51,652 nucleotides of DNA from assembly GCA_022695795.1 (NCBI GenBank), contig MU404226.1, positions 1 through 51,652 of the forward strand, in the 5' to 3' direction. The notes under the pieces were generated by a model that worked only from the letters and a program-made list of their open reading frames with translations, ran no database searches and had not been told where the DNA came from. A program made the position numbers and the translations under genes. Positions within the stretch are counted from its first letter, which is position 1; each line of letters begins with the position of its first letter. Positions 37,440 to 48,537 of the stretch are shown piece by piece. This stretch comes from Biscogniauxia marginata. Lineage: Eukaryota > Ascomycota > Sordariomycetes > Xylariales > Xylariaceae.

Positions 37440-37892
37440 TATTACGAACCTCTTTTTTTTTTATGTGTTACGTATAAATCACGTAATTAAAAAAGCGCTA
37501 TTAAGCGCTTAATTAAAAAAACGTTATTTAAAGATTTAATAAATTAATGAATTATAAATAAGAGATTTATAATTCCATAATTAAATAAATTATTAAATTA
37601 TAAATAAGAATTTAATAATTTAATAATTTACTTAATAATAAAAAGAGAAAAACGGGTATAAATAAATTAAAGTTTCCTATATATTTAGTCGTTCGTTTTT
37701 TAATTATTAATTTAAAACTATAATTACTTCTTAATATTATAATAAAAGTACCTTAAAATCTCTTTAACGAACAAGACATTATAAATTTCTTGAATTAACT
37801 TTAATTCACTATTACTTTTAAAAACAAGAAAACCTAGTACGTATTTACCTGTGAAGTTAGCTAACTAGGAACACATAAGGAGGTTCGTCACA
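37440..37892 (+). repeat. 3' LTR of the chromovirus
   Basis: 453 bp, colinear with the 5' LTR. The first third is heavily RIPped (for example GGATCACGTAACC became AAATCACGTAATT), while the end keeps ACACATAAGGAGGTTCGTCACA-like sequence better than the 5' copy. This shows independent mutation of the two LTRs. Confidence 0.88.
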
Positions 37893-39230
37893 TATAAGTG
37901 ATACAAGGTTATAAAGGTTTAAAGGACCTTGTAAGTCTTAGCTTTAAATAGCTTAACTAGTTAAATAAAAGAGATAAAGGTTTATATATAAAGTTTATAA
38001 GCTTGCGACTTATAAAGCTCCTTTTTTCTCTTTATATAATTTTATTACTATTTACACACCTTATATATATTCGTAATAATAAGATTTATATTTAAATTAT
38101 ATTATTATTTATTATATTAATTAAAAATATTTAATTTTATAATATTATAATAACTTATTATTATTAAATAATAATTAAATTATAAATAAATTTAATTTAA
38201 ATTATATAAATCATTTTTATAAATATATATAAAAATTTTTTAAAAAAACTACGCACTTTTTAATTTTAAATAATTATAAAAGTTATTATATTTTATATAA
38301 ACATTAATTTTTTAATTTTATAAATTTTAATAAATTATTATTATATTATTTATATAAATAATATATATATAACGTGTCTTATAAGCGAGTGGGTTATATA
38401 AGTGAGTGAGTTATTTAATTTTCTATACAAAATCGACTTTTTCGAAAATTCATAACTTTGCGCGTAAAAATCGTAAAAGTCTCGAACCTTTTTTTTAGTT
38501 ATATAATTATATAATTTAACTAAAAAGAATTTCAAAAAAAAGAATATCAAAAAATGCGAAAAGAAAACGCGTAAAAACTAAAATCAAAATAAAACGCATA
38601 GATCTTTTACGTATTTCTTTATATATTTCACTTTTATTTTATTTTTTTACTTTTAATTAAACTTTATAATTTTATAATTAAAAAAAAAAAGGTTTGAAAT
38701 TTTTCTGATTTATACGCGAAAAGTTATGAATTTTTGAAAAAGTCGATTTTTTATAGGAAATTAAGTGGCCTACTCGCTTATAAGACATGTTAAAAAAAAT
38801 TAAAATTAATATATATAAAAAGAAAACGCGAAAAAATATATATATATAAATCATTTTACTAAGCATGTAAATTTTTTTTTCAATTTTTCATTTAGTTATT
38901 TTACATAGTTATATAACTAAAAAAAAAAAAAAAAGGTCCGAGAATTTTCCGATTTCTCTTGATTAAGTTATTTATATTTGAAAAATCCGATTTTATATAG
39001 GAAACTGTCGCAGCGGTGCCTTGTAGCCGTTGCGCCAACAACCAAAAGGTCAGCGATTTCACCTATGAGAGTGAAATCCAAGGCTCCAATCCTGTCATAT
39101 AAGGTAGCTAGCCCCCTGTGACAGAAACCAAACTGGCCTACTCGCTTGTGTAGTACGTTATGTTATTAAATTTTTTATTTTATTTTAATAATACAATTTT
39201 TTTATTTCTTTCAAAAATTTATTTTGTTAT
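37893..39230. repeat. AT-rich repeats: family X fragment and family Y copies
   Basis: 38120-38345 is a mutated family X fragment. Family Y occurs three times: inverted at about 38375-38520, plus at 38678-38800, and plus at 38925-39160 where it is split by the MITE-like element. Shared words are AAATCGACTTTTTC/AAAAAGTCGATTTT, TATAGGAAA and GGCCTACTCGCTT. No gene seen. The open frames here are Lys/Phe/Ile low complexity. Confidence 0.6.
39005..39124. mobile_element. MITE-like element inserted in family Y
   Basis: A 120-bp segment with 9-bp terminal inverted repeats CTGTCGCAG...CTGTGACAG (one mismatch) interrupts a family Y copy exactly between its TATAGGAAA and GGCCTACTCGC blocks. AAA, or GAAA if the last G is counted outside, flanks both ends as a likely target duplication. 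Internally there are words resembling Pol III boxes (TAGCCGTTGCGCC and GGCTCCAATCC), so a tRNA-derived origin is possible. It is not RIPped, unlike its relative at 30626-30744. Confidence 0.6.
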
Positions 39231-40470
39231 TACCACCTCCCGATAATAAGATTAACCAAGCCCTCAGGCTGCTCGAAGAAATCCAGTACCACGATCCCGA
39301 GCCTCTGACCCTTCAGCCCCTTCAGCACGGGCACGAGCCAGTGGTCGACGCCGCCGCGGACCTCTCCGTCCGCCCTAGGCGCCATGGTATCGGGGTACCG
39401 GGGCAGCGTCGTAAGCGCGATTGCCTGACGCGAACGTGATAAACAGAGACCATCGCGCGCCTCCTTGTCGTCATCTACCATCGTCCCGAGACCGCCTTAT
39501 CCAAATGCCGCCGCGCGGCGTCCAGCTTTGCCGCGATGATGTCGTCCACAACCGGTTGCGTTCATACATATCCTCGCCGTAGAGCGTCACGCCCGTGGTG
39601 TCGTTATATACGACCGTAAAGTCGGGGCTATCATCGGGCCAGCGTGTGAGAGACAGATGTAGTTCCCAGAGAGCGTCCTCGTACTGCGCGTGGGGCTCGA
39701 GCTTATCCAGGTCGAAGCGCCGGAACAAGACGATCCTCCCGCGCACCTCGCCGAGTGTCCCTTACCCACCACCTTCGCGCCTAGCTCACGTACCTGCGCG
39801 CCGGGCCCGAGGTCCGAGGTCTTAACCTCAAAGATGCGCCGCCGGACCTCGGCGTCGCTCGCCGTCGTCGCGTTTGCGCCCGTGCCCCCTTCATGCTGGA
39901 TGCTCCGGATCAGCGCCTCAGACGGGGGCGCGCCAAGTCAGGCATGGAACATGAACATGGCCTCCTCTTCAAACCCCTTCGGTGGCTAGTGCTAGTAGCG
40001 CGGTACCGTGCTAGGACGTCAGGTCTTTTACCTCCGGGCCGGGCCCGAGCGCGAATCACGGGTCGAAGAAGCGTACGGCGGCGTTGAGGGGGGCGGTCAT
40101 ATTGCGGGTCCGGCAGCGGGGGCAAGCAAGGCAAGAAAGCCCATCGTGTTCGTGCCGTTGCAGCGGGTTGCCGTCGCGGGTAGCAGCCCGCCCTGCGTCG
40201 CCAGCATGTAGTTTCAGGTATCGGTGTCGTGAACGTGGGGGATGTTGAGGCACGTTGGGGGGAGGGGGGTGGTCAAGCCCGGGAACGGACCATCCAGTTG
40301 GCGTTGGGAGAAGAAGAGTGGGAGCTGAGGGGGCCGAAGACCTCTTCTGCGTCCCCGAGGGCTTTCCGCAGCGCGAACTGCACCAGGGATCCGGCAGTGA
40401 TGACCGAGGATGATGCCGTTAGCAGATAGCCTAGGAGAGACGAGAATACCACCGGTCTACGCATCTTCAA
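39230..40470 (-). pseudogene. Secreted PLC-like phosphodiesterase pseudogene
   Basis: A decayed gene for a fungal PI-PLC X-domain-like phosphodiesterase, a family that is usually secreted. Seen piecewise on the minus strand: a signal-peptide-like start (MKMRRPVVFSSLLGYLLTAS, from 40470), the region around the catalytic His (LNIPHVHDTDT, stop, NY, where related proteins have Trp; TGG to TGA), NAAVRFFDP, YHGTALL (from a short frame), EALIRSIQHEGG, VLFRRFDLDKL, SPDFTVVYND and the C-terminal block GIVVLDFFEQPEGLVN. These lie in different frames separated by several stops and indels, so no intact product is possible. It borders the RIP block on its left, and the Trp-to-stop change is the RIP type. 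Some breaks might be missed introns, but too many motifs are split for a working gene. Confidence 0.75.
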
Positions 40471-41574
40471 ACTTTAGGGAATGATTTTTCCTTCTCTCCT
40501 TTTCCCCTCCCTTCTATTTTTCTTCGGACCACCGGAATCGGAATTTACTGTGGTTAAGGAGTGAGAAGAGTCAACGAAAAGGAAAAGAACTGGCGACGTC
40601 AAAACTCATAATTCCCAAAGAGCGCACCAACTTCAGATATAGTCTTCTTGACTTTGCTCCCAGTTGTGAGGATTGATATCTGTATCTATATCCGATATCT
40701 AGAAGGGGTTGTAGGGCCATAGCAAGTCAACTCAACGCAACGCACATGGAGGAGTAGATGTCCTATTTTAAATTGATAATAGAGTTCTATTTATTTCAAG
40801 TCTGCTCGCGCAGTGTGCCTTTTACGGGGAAGTAAAGGACGAAATTCGTGATAATAAATCCACCCCCCCTCACCTTGTATGTTGCGTTGCTTGTCAGCGA
40901 GCGATCAGGTGAGAGCCAAAACCAGAGTCAAAGTCAGGGGAAGGTGGCTGGTTGAAGCTCGATTGGTGAGATTGGGTTATCGGAGTGCGACATGCCCACT
41001 TCCTAAGCTGACAGCTCATGCATGGATCATCCATCAGCTTGCAACAGTGCTAGGTATTTTGAATATATATTGAGCTTGAAATCTTGAGGATGATGGAGTT
41101 AGCGTTTGCGTGTTTTGGGAAGTAGTGGTCGCAAATCTATATAAATAATGAACGCCATAAAAGGCAAGCATATCCGTGTTCGAATTAATCTAGATTTAGG
41201 AGTATAGGTAGCTAAGAACATCATGTACGGTATCATCAACCCATTTCACATCTGCAAGTCCGTTAGTTATATTATAGAAAGAAGGCCACAAAGGTCAATA
41301 TAAATGCCGCATTTCTGAGACAAGAAAACCTACGTTGGTGACCTGGCTGAATATTGGCCACTCACTCAATTCATACTTTAAACTAGTGTACTCAAACACA
41401 TCATTAGGAGGACCAAGATAAAACACTTTGAAGTATTTACTTTGCAGACCTCCCAACCATTCCAATACTCACTCCATCCTTGGTCTAGCATAGAAGAACG
41501 TATCTATCCCCCAATTCCCCGGTGGATGATTACCAAATCGCATATTCCAAGTCCGAGCTACTACTTTCAAGCAT
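40471..41574. other. intergenic, no gene seen
   Basis: A pyrimidine-rich tract follows at 40485-40525 (upstream of the pseudogene). The remaining sequence has short frames only, none with a known domain. The right end is probably the 3' untranslated region of the Gtr2 gene. Confidence 0.4.
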
Positions 41575-42869
41575 CTATTTGGGCTTTGTGATCTCGAAGA
41601 AGTCCTTCAGCCCCTCCACAACAACTTCGACATTCATGTTGACAAGCGGCATCTTGTCATAACTGTCCTCCTTCATGATGGCCACTAATGCTAAATACCT
41701 GTCAACTTCGCGCAAGATGATCGGCTTATTCCCATCGCTCAACACCATGCAGCTCTCGGCCCAGTTCGAGGCCACCTGGTCCTCCAGTTTCTGGTTCCAT
41801 GGTGGCCCTTCGAGAGTTTCGCGGTACCTCGGTGTTCTAGGCCAGCTTCCGTAAACCTCCGTGACGTCTATTATGACATCAATGTAGTCGGAGCAGATTT
41901 CGTAGCTTGCCATGTCCGCAGGGGCACTGTCTGTCGCAATATATATCTTAGATAGTACATCGAACAGGTAGGCCTTCTCAAAGCGACACGTGCGACAGAG
42001 GTTGGTCAACATGGCCTCGAGTATACCCAGCCGCGGTATTAGTTTCTGAATCACTTTACTGAATGCTTCGAATATGCTGTGATTATATATGCTAGTTAGG
42101 TGGAAGGTGACCGGTGCGTTCTCGAACCCGTGATCCGAGAGTTCGTCTTGGATGCGTATCGTAATATCTCTTTGGATGTCCAACTTGTAGTCATCTGATA
42201 AACCGTCTACTTTGTGGATGAATACCTCAATTTTAATGTTCGGGTACGTTCGCTGGAGATTCAATATGGTCACGTTCAAACGAGCTACCGCCTCCATGTA
42301 ATCGTCCTGAGCATCGATAACCCAAATCAGCGCCCCGATCTCTCCGAACATAGCATCGATATCGAAGGTTGGGTTCTCGAATATGTCGATCTGACCAGGA
42401 AAATCCCACACTTGGAAATCCATAAACGATCTTTTGACATGCATTAGCTAGATGATACAGAACTGTTGGTTTTGGTGCGCCTACGGCATAGAGTCCTTCT
42501 GAATGCGAGCTGTGGATTCAAGGAACAACGTCTCACTCGGTGGTAATTTATGGAAGACCACACTTGATATAGAAGACTTGCCGCTCCTGTCGTGAGACTT
42601 AGCTCTCTTCCCAGAACGAGGATTGGAATGGTGGCAACATACCTCCTCTGGCCCATCAGGAGCAACCGGGGTTTTCCTTTAGCAGATGCATCCGGGACTT
42701 GCTCGGGCGCTTTCACGCTATTATTTCTTTGCTGCCTCTGACGATTCTGTTCAAATACGCGTGTTAGATTTTCCTGAGCTGGACTAATAATATTAGACTG
42801 TGCTCGCGAGAACTCTCCGCCGCCGTCAAATGCAGGGAAAGTCTCCCGACCGCGGAGCCGAGAAGACAT
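41575..42869 (-). CDS. GTR2: Gtr2/RagC-type Rag GTPase
   Basis: A Ras-like GTPase that pairs with Gtr1/RagA on the vacuolar membrane and relays amino-acid sufficiency to TORC1. The model is complement(41575..42430, 42485..42586, 42643..42869), giving 394 aa, similar to human RagC. The introns are 56 nt (GTATGT to CAG) and 54 nt (GTAGGC to AAG). Seen after splicing: P-loop GQRRSGKSS (about 72-80), [14 protein letters not shown], switch block [15 protein letters not shown] (G3, about 111-125), HKVDG in place of NKxD (about 182-186, typical for RagC/D) and a C-terminal roadblock domain with [21 protein letters not shown] longer start at 42941 would add a hexanucleotide-encoded Glu-Pro repeat; I prefer MSSRLRG. 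Divergence from neighbours is not apparent. Confidence 0.92.
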
Positions 42870-45791
42870 GGCGATATGCAAGCAATAAGCAACCACGGGC
42901 TCGGGCTCGGGCTCGGGCTCGAAGACGCTTGTCCGAGTCAATCAATGGTCGAGGCTACTAGGGCAAGTCTGCCCTATATATGAATATAACTCTCTTTTCT
43001 GGCGCATCGCTGCTGGTAGATAGAGTCATGCAAATGTCCTCCTTGGAGAAGAACAATTAACGGCTTCGGAAAATGGACTTTGTTTGTGCTTGCTGGTACG
43101 TTCACATATTGGCGAGCCAGCCAATCTACAAACGAGGTTGCCGAGTCCACGGGCTCGGGAGGGAAATTCCCAGCCGGAAGAGAGGTATAGACGATAGTGA
43201 AAGGATAGCTGCAGGCAGAAAGGTCCGCTCGGAATATGTCCAAATTAATATTAGGAAAAAAGGCCACAGTTCTCGATGGTCAGCTCAATTACAGAAAGGC
43301 ATTCCGCTTCTGCGGGATGGTCGGAAGAAGCGAACTAGATTCATTGCTGATCTCACCGTCGCACAACAAAATAAGTAAATGGGGGAATCCGCCGAGAAAC
43401 TCGGGAGGTGAGTCAACCTAGTCGTTGTCAAGCTTGGAGGCGCACAGTCTAGGACTGGCTGGACATGGGACTCAAGCGGCCACGGGCAAAGCAGGGCTTC
43501 GCAGCAGAAGGGCTTGGAGACAGTATCAGACAGAAGGAAGCAGAGGTTGAGCGGTGAGGTGTGCTGTAAATGGAACTGGTCACGTCCCGGAACGGTGTGA
43601 ATAAAAAAAGTAATCAATATGGGGCGGTGTATGTGTGCCAGCCACTTGGCAGGAGGCAGAAGGCAGACCGGGATCAAGCTTCATAAGCAAGAAAAGACGT
43701 GTACGTATTGGGCAGAAGGAGATGGAAGGAAGTTCCAAGATAGAGAGATCTTGTCTCACCTCCATTTTCGAAAGCGTATAACTTGAGCGACCCGGGACAG
43801 GGCCGTTTGGTGGGTTATCAAACGCGGTGGCCCGAACCTCCCCACCCCCGCGGGCATCGACGATGAAGATTTGGTCTCGTCTGAGACAAGCCGACGGGGT
43901 CGTCTTTCTCAGATTTCTCTGACTCTGTGTGTCAGCTTTACAAACCGTGTTTGAACCGCTGCTTGTGACGAGCCAATGGGCTGGGCTGGCTCACCTCAGA
44001 GGTAACGCGGGAATGGCGGATGGCGGATGGCACCGCGGTGTCCTACTGGTTCCCAGGATGGTTCCCAGGACGGTTCCCAGGACGGTCCAGGGACGTACGT
44101 AATAACTTCGGGCTGGCTTCGCGGGGCAGGGTCTAAGGTTGGTACCCAAGGTTACAAGAAGAGTAGCAGGCTGTGCATGCGACGGGCCCGGCGACTATGT
44201 CAGGTGACAAGGCTCTCTCGGTGGCTACGGCTATGTGTTCTCGTCCTTGGTGTTCTTTTTTGTTCGTGACGTCTCTCGGAACCAAGAAATCCGGTCGCGC
44301 AAAAGAAAATCTCCTCTTTAAGGGCCGAAATGGAACCGGAGCCGTAAGCCACCACGGAATCAAACACAATTTAAGTCCTGGGCTCAAATGCTCTGCCCAT
44401 GAGACCTTTCTAGGTTAGTTAGTGTTAGTTAGAAAAGAGCTTAAGTGGAGCTGCAGGTGCCGACTGAGGGGAGACAATCAGGACAATCTTCCAACTACGC
44501 CTATTATTTATGACAGCTGTCTGACAGAGACGCCAGCTGTCTACATTTCACTAAAAGAGGTCCCTTTACACAGGTGTCTCCAGTCCTTACATGTAACTAC
44601 CTATGTAGTATCTAAGGTAGTCTTTCTGAAATCTGAAATATATATATATGACTATAGGTGTTCCGAATTCACAATTCATATATGATGGCTATCATGTGAC
44701 ACGCCTCATCCTCATCAGAAAATTTAACCAAGAAAAAAAAAAGAAGAATATGAAAATTCTTCACGGCAACGACGGGGCTCGTTGATTTCTTTTCTTTCCC
44801 CTTCTCTCCCTGTCCTACTCGGCGGGCGATCTAACCGCAAAGCATGCGACGAATCCCAACATGTCAACAGCCGGCTAGTACCTAACACTCGCAGAATTAC
44901 GAACAGAATAGCTGGACCAGTCAGCTTTGAGTACGAAGACGTTCTTGTTTAGCTTTTGCAGTTGATGAAATCTTCTGTGTAGCACTTTACATGCATTAGG
45001 GCCAGTAGTTGCTGGCTGAGCGGTTTCTATTGGGAGCCTGTTCGATATAATAACCCCTAGTACCCGGAAGCTGATTTCTTTAACCGAGGCTCTTGCATAT
45101 GCCCCTTTTCCTTTCCCCCTTTTAACATCCGAGTGATGGGAGTTGGTATTTGGATTTGGAAGCGAAATCTGTCAACGTTGTTCACTGAAAGTAAGGGTAC
45201 GGCCTGACTACTTACAAGTTTAAAAAAAATTGGCGGCATACGACCTTGGAAATACATTCTTTCATCGCCTTAGTCTTCTATATGCTTACTCACCAAGGAT
45301 ATGTGTGTAACGTTGACGAATCCAAGAAATAAACGGGAAAAAGCAATGTCCGCATGATCACGCCCCCCCACCAAAGATAATAAAATGTCAACTACTACTG
45401 CTTCTGCGAAGGGGGGGCTGACATTCACCAACCAGTAAACTCTCTAATTATGAAAGTCATTGGGCCATACGCATATAGGGACCACGACTCCTAGGTAAGT
45501 CCCTTATTCCATTACCTGAACCCCTTATCCACCAAATGAGCAGTCGGACATAGAAATGCGGTATCATGTCTAATGAAGAATGCTTTGTTGACCCCAACGC
45601 CGATGCAGAAATTCCAACGAAGCCACCCTGCCATCAAAATGCCGTCAAAAAATACAAATGTATGCTAGCCCATGCTAGATTTTTGTTCTAGTCAAATATC
45701 GCGAGGAGCTCAAGTCCCGGCCATCTCTCTAAACAAGAAACTGACAGCAAAAGGTCATTGAATTCTAGAGATCAAACCTAGTGACCTCCTA
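42870..45791. other. 2.9-kb intergenic region, no supported gene
   Basis: It contains a (GGGCTC)4-like tract at about 42897-42920, a 12-bp tandem repeat (GGTTCCCAGGAC-type units, about four copies, 44048-44095) and GATGGCG repeats at 44012-44032. Minus-strand frames at 42974-43267 and 43285-43677 have ATGs but no recognisable domains. They may be part of the Gtr2 leader or chance. No RNA gene seen. Confidence 0.4.
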
Positions 45792-46907
45792 CTAGCCCTC
45801 AGAAGCCGCCTTCCCGCCAAATAGGGCAAACCTGAGGCTCTTTCGCCGTGATGCGGTTTTCGGTGGCTTTCGCTCGACTAGATCGCTCAGCTTGTCATCA
45901 TCGGGTGGTGTCGGCGGGACCTCGGGTATAGTGGTGATACGCGAAGTCTCTCCCGAGGTACTTGGTGGTGGCGTGGATACCCTATCGGTGAGGTCGACCT
46001 GAGAAGACGACTTGAAATTACTAAAAGACTATGCAATAGTTAGCGAGACGTCTCATGAACCAGGCACGCCTAGGGCCTAGGGCCTAGGGAGAGGGGGTAC
46101 CTTGACGCTGAGCCTCCGACTAGACTTAAATGTCTTCTTAGGCGCGTCCGTCTCTGGGCTCGTAGTCCCTCTGCTCGACTCCTCTATCTCGGCAGCGACT
46201 GTCTTGCCTCCTATGGCGATGTTTTCTTCCGGGGTGGCGACAAAGTGTATATAACCCCTCGACGGTACGACGCCTAGCGATTCCTGGAGATGTCGTTGAA
46301 CGAGAGCGGCATTCCTCTTATTCGTAATCGGTTGAACCAGACTCGGGAGGGCGTAGACGGTCAAGGTGTACGCCGGGTCGAAAGAACCGGCAAACATCAT
46401 ACAGCTGCCGTGATTCAAAGTGATAGCGACCGATGATATTGGGCGTTGATACCTATTGGATAGGTGATATGACAGGTCGGTTATGAATGAGAACTCATCT
46501 TTGATCTGCGCATCGTGTTAGTGGGTGGCCCTTACGTCGGCCAAGTCGGTCGGAGGGAGACTTGCAATGACGTTTGTCTTGAGTTCGGCCAATACGATGG
46601 CCTCGTTATGTATGCGGGCCTTGACAGGGTCGGGATCCCGGTTGGCCGCGGCGAACTCGTTCTCAAAATAGGCGCTTCTCTTCCTGCTGAGCTCCGGGTG
46701 GACCTGGGACTTGCGACGGCTCGAGAGGTCGGCGGGCGGCGGGCGATCGATACTGCGCATCATCTTGTTCCCCACGGCACTGCTGTCGAGGTTTGGTGAC
46801 TGCGACGGATGAGTTTTTCTATGTGCGAAGGACGGGCCGGGTGCACCTGAGGGTGTGTTTATACGAGATGGATTGAAGGTGGGAGGATCTGGTTGCGGTC
46901 GACCCAT
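45792..46907 (-). CDS. MIF-domain (macrophage migration inhibitory factor-like) protein
   Basis: Model complement(45792..46028, 46101..46505, 46566..46907), giving 327 aa. The MIF/tautomerase fold is at about residues 95-215: VLAELKTNVIIKDEF across the first junction, FITDLSYHLSNRYQRPIS, MMFAGSFDPAYTLTVYALPS, NKRNAALVQ, SLGVVPSRGYIHFV and PEENIAIGGKTV. It is flanked by a Pro/Ser-rich N-terminal extension and a basic Ser-rich tail ending RRKSLRFALFGGKAASEG. Classical MIF tautomerases need a free N-terminal Pro. Here the domain is internal and the equivalent position is Val or Leu, so that activity is unlikely. Intron 1 (46506-46565, 60 nt) appears to be GC-AG with donor GCAAGT; it uniquely restores KTNVIIKDEF. 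Intron 2 is 72 nt, GTACCC to TAG, with GCTAAC just before the acceptor. The function in fungi is unknown to me. Confidence 0.85.
46506..46565 (-). other. Probable GC-AG intron
   Basis: The donor GCAAGT matches the preferred GC-type donor, the branch point CACTAACAC lies 13-16 nt before the GCAG acceptor, and the length is 60 nt. The nearby canonical GTAAGG would leave a 30-nt intron, shorter than any other here, and add 10 residues inside a conserved strand. Confidence 0.65.
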
Positions 46908-48537
46908 GCTCGTGTGAGCAGCGTTCGGTGCGGTAGTAGTTAGTGGTGTAAACGGACGTGCCAAGCATACCGCCTCGCAGGATGTTGCTCTCACCGCGGC
47001 CACGGCGGCGATGCTATCTTGGTATCTTTCTTTATCAGTTGCTCAGCCTACCAATAAAGCCCCTGGCATTAGCAAGTTCGTATTGGAGGTTGGTAGCCAG
47101 CGACGTCAGGGTGGGGAGACCAGTTGCTGAAAGCGGTAACAAGTAATGGGGTCTAGATCTGCGTGGATCGTCGAGGCCTGTTATCTATGGCCCAATGGTG
47201 ATAGGTGGTAGTAGCCAAGCCGGCCTAATCGAGCTATAAGACGTTGTCTGTGGTGGTGAAACCGAGAAGTCTTACAACACCTCAGACGTACGTATGTACT
47301 AAAACAATTTAGTGTTCAAGGGAGAAGATATATTGAAGTCCAATAATCACGGAAGGCGGGTTGGATACATGTTATGTAGTTGCCCTATGCAAGCCTCTGT
47401 CTGAAGTACTTCGTACCAAAAGTATAGATAGGTAGGTACTTACATAATCAACGTAATGTTTGCTGCATCTCTTTTTTTTTTTTTTCCACAAGCTAATCAA
47501 TCCATCACCACATAACATAAATGAAGCCCCGAGTCTCACCTCCAAGCAAGGAGGACTTAGAAAGGACTGCAGGCGACCCAATGTCAACAAACCTCAACAA
47601 CAACAAAATGGAAATGGTGCATATAATCTAGCAACATGTATTTCAATTCCAACCCTGTTATTTATTCCTCGGTTAAGTATTGCTCTTCTCTCTTACCCGC
47701 AGCCCAGGGCAGCCTGGATCGTCAATCCACCCGATCTATACTTGACAAATCTGGGGTGCAGCAAGCCAGGTGACCTGGTCACAAAAGAAATATCACAAAA
47801 CCGTACGATCGGTTTGACACTTGTGACACGTGAGGCATTTTATGTGTGCGAGGGAAACCGGCAAGTCCCCCTCGGGTCCGAACCTCGATTGCTGATGAGA
47901 ACTCGGCATAGTCACAGTCACTTAAAATCCCGTCGACGGAGAAATTAAGGATCAGTACGGAATGTCGCCATCGACACTCTAAGCCAGACGGATCTTCACT
48001 GCAGTACTTTGTGTTAGCTTCCGTCGGCTTGATGTCGAATGATTTTTCTATAAGTTGGACAGATCCATTGAACCATAACCGATCTCTCTCGGCTCTGCTA
48101 CCATGAATGAGAGCCGTTTTTTCTTCTCATGAGTTACTCGCCCTAGGACTTGGCTACCACAAAGGCCATCGCTGCAGCTTCCCGTCGGAACGGGGCCATC
48201 TACCGTCCGCATGACCGAGACGAGCCTTTCGTATGACTTCAACTACATAGAACAGACTATCCGAATGGGTGCCTCATGAAACACAACAAGCCAAACCCGG
48301 AAGCAAGTGGAATGCTTTGTTTTGGATGAGGCAATTCGCCGCCGGCTTGCCCTTATACTTCATTACAACTATTACACACCTCGCCGGTATAACTTTCACT
48401 TGAGTCATGTTTTCCCCTATGAGCCCTCTTGCATCCATCATCTTGAAACCTGGTACAATTTTCGGCGCCCCAGCCTCTCTGCCTTTGGTTGTCTCAGAAC
48501 TCTCCGCTCATAGCCAGGCCCATAAATTAGAATCCTC
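46908..48537. other. 1.6-kb intergenic region, no supported gene
   Basis: The open frame at 47460-47948 begins in a T14 tract and has no recognisable domain. The minus frame continuing to 47003 upstream of the MIF start has only a GTG start. The region probably holds the MIF promoter and the 3' end of the membrane-protein gene. A CACGTG lies at 47826. Confidence 0.4.

Larger units (their letters stand above)
30936..37892 (+). mobile_element. RIP-inactivated Ty3/gypsy chromovirus retrotransposon
   Basis: A structurally complete element of 6957 bp. Two LTRs start TGTTACG/TATTACG and end TTCGT(T/C)ACA, and the element is bounded by the 5-bp duplication TATAA (30931-30935 and 37893-37897). A purine-rich tract (AAAAAGGAAAAATAA) precedes the 3' LTR. 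Translating plus-strand frames through stops shows gypsy order: reverse transcriptase (about 34690-34870; TAFRT, NIPATF and YLNDILIYS, a mutated YLDD box), integrase zinc-binding region (35770-35815, HKYPLHGYQGIFKT), GPY/F module (36470-36575, RIYLVFHILLLKL) and a chromodomain-like end (36615-36770, YEIKKILDLK then YLVK). Dozens of stops from G-to-A and C-to-T changes make it non-functional. Gag lies in 31.5-33 kb but is too decayed to delimit. Confidence 0.88.

Noticed and set aside
42974..43677. Two minus-strand ORFs upstream of GTR2
   Set aside because: They have ATGs but no recognisable family, and plus-strand frames of similar length overlap them; likely leader or chance.
46506..46535. 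Canonical GTAAGG...CAG intron in the MIF gene
   Set aside because: It would be only 30 nt long and would leave ten extra residues within a conserved strand; the GC-AG alternative fits better.
47460..47948. 162-codon plus-strand ORF
   Set aside because: The start lies in a T-tract, giving poly-Phe; no domain, no splice pattern and no neighbour support.
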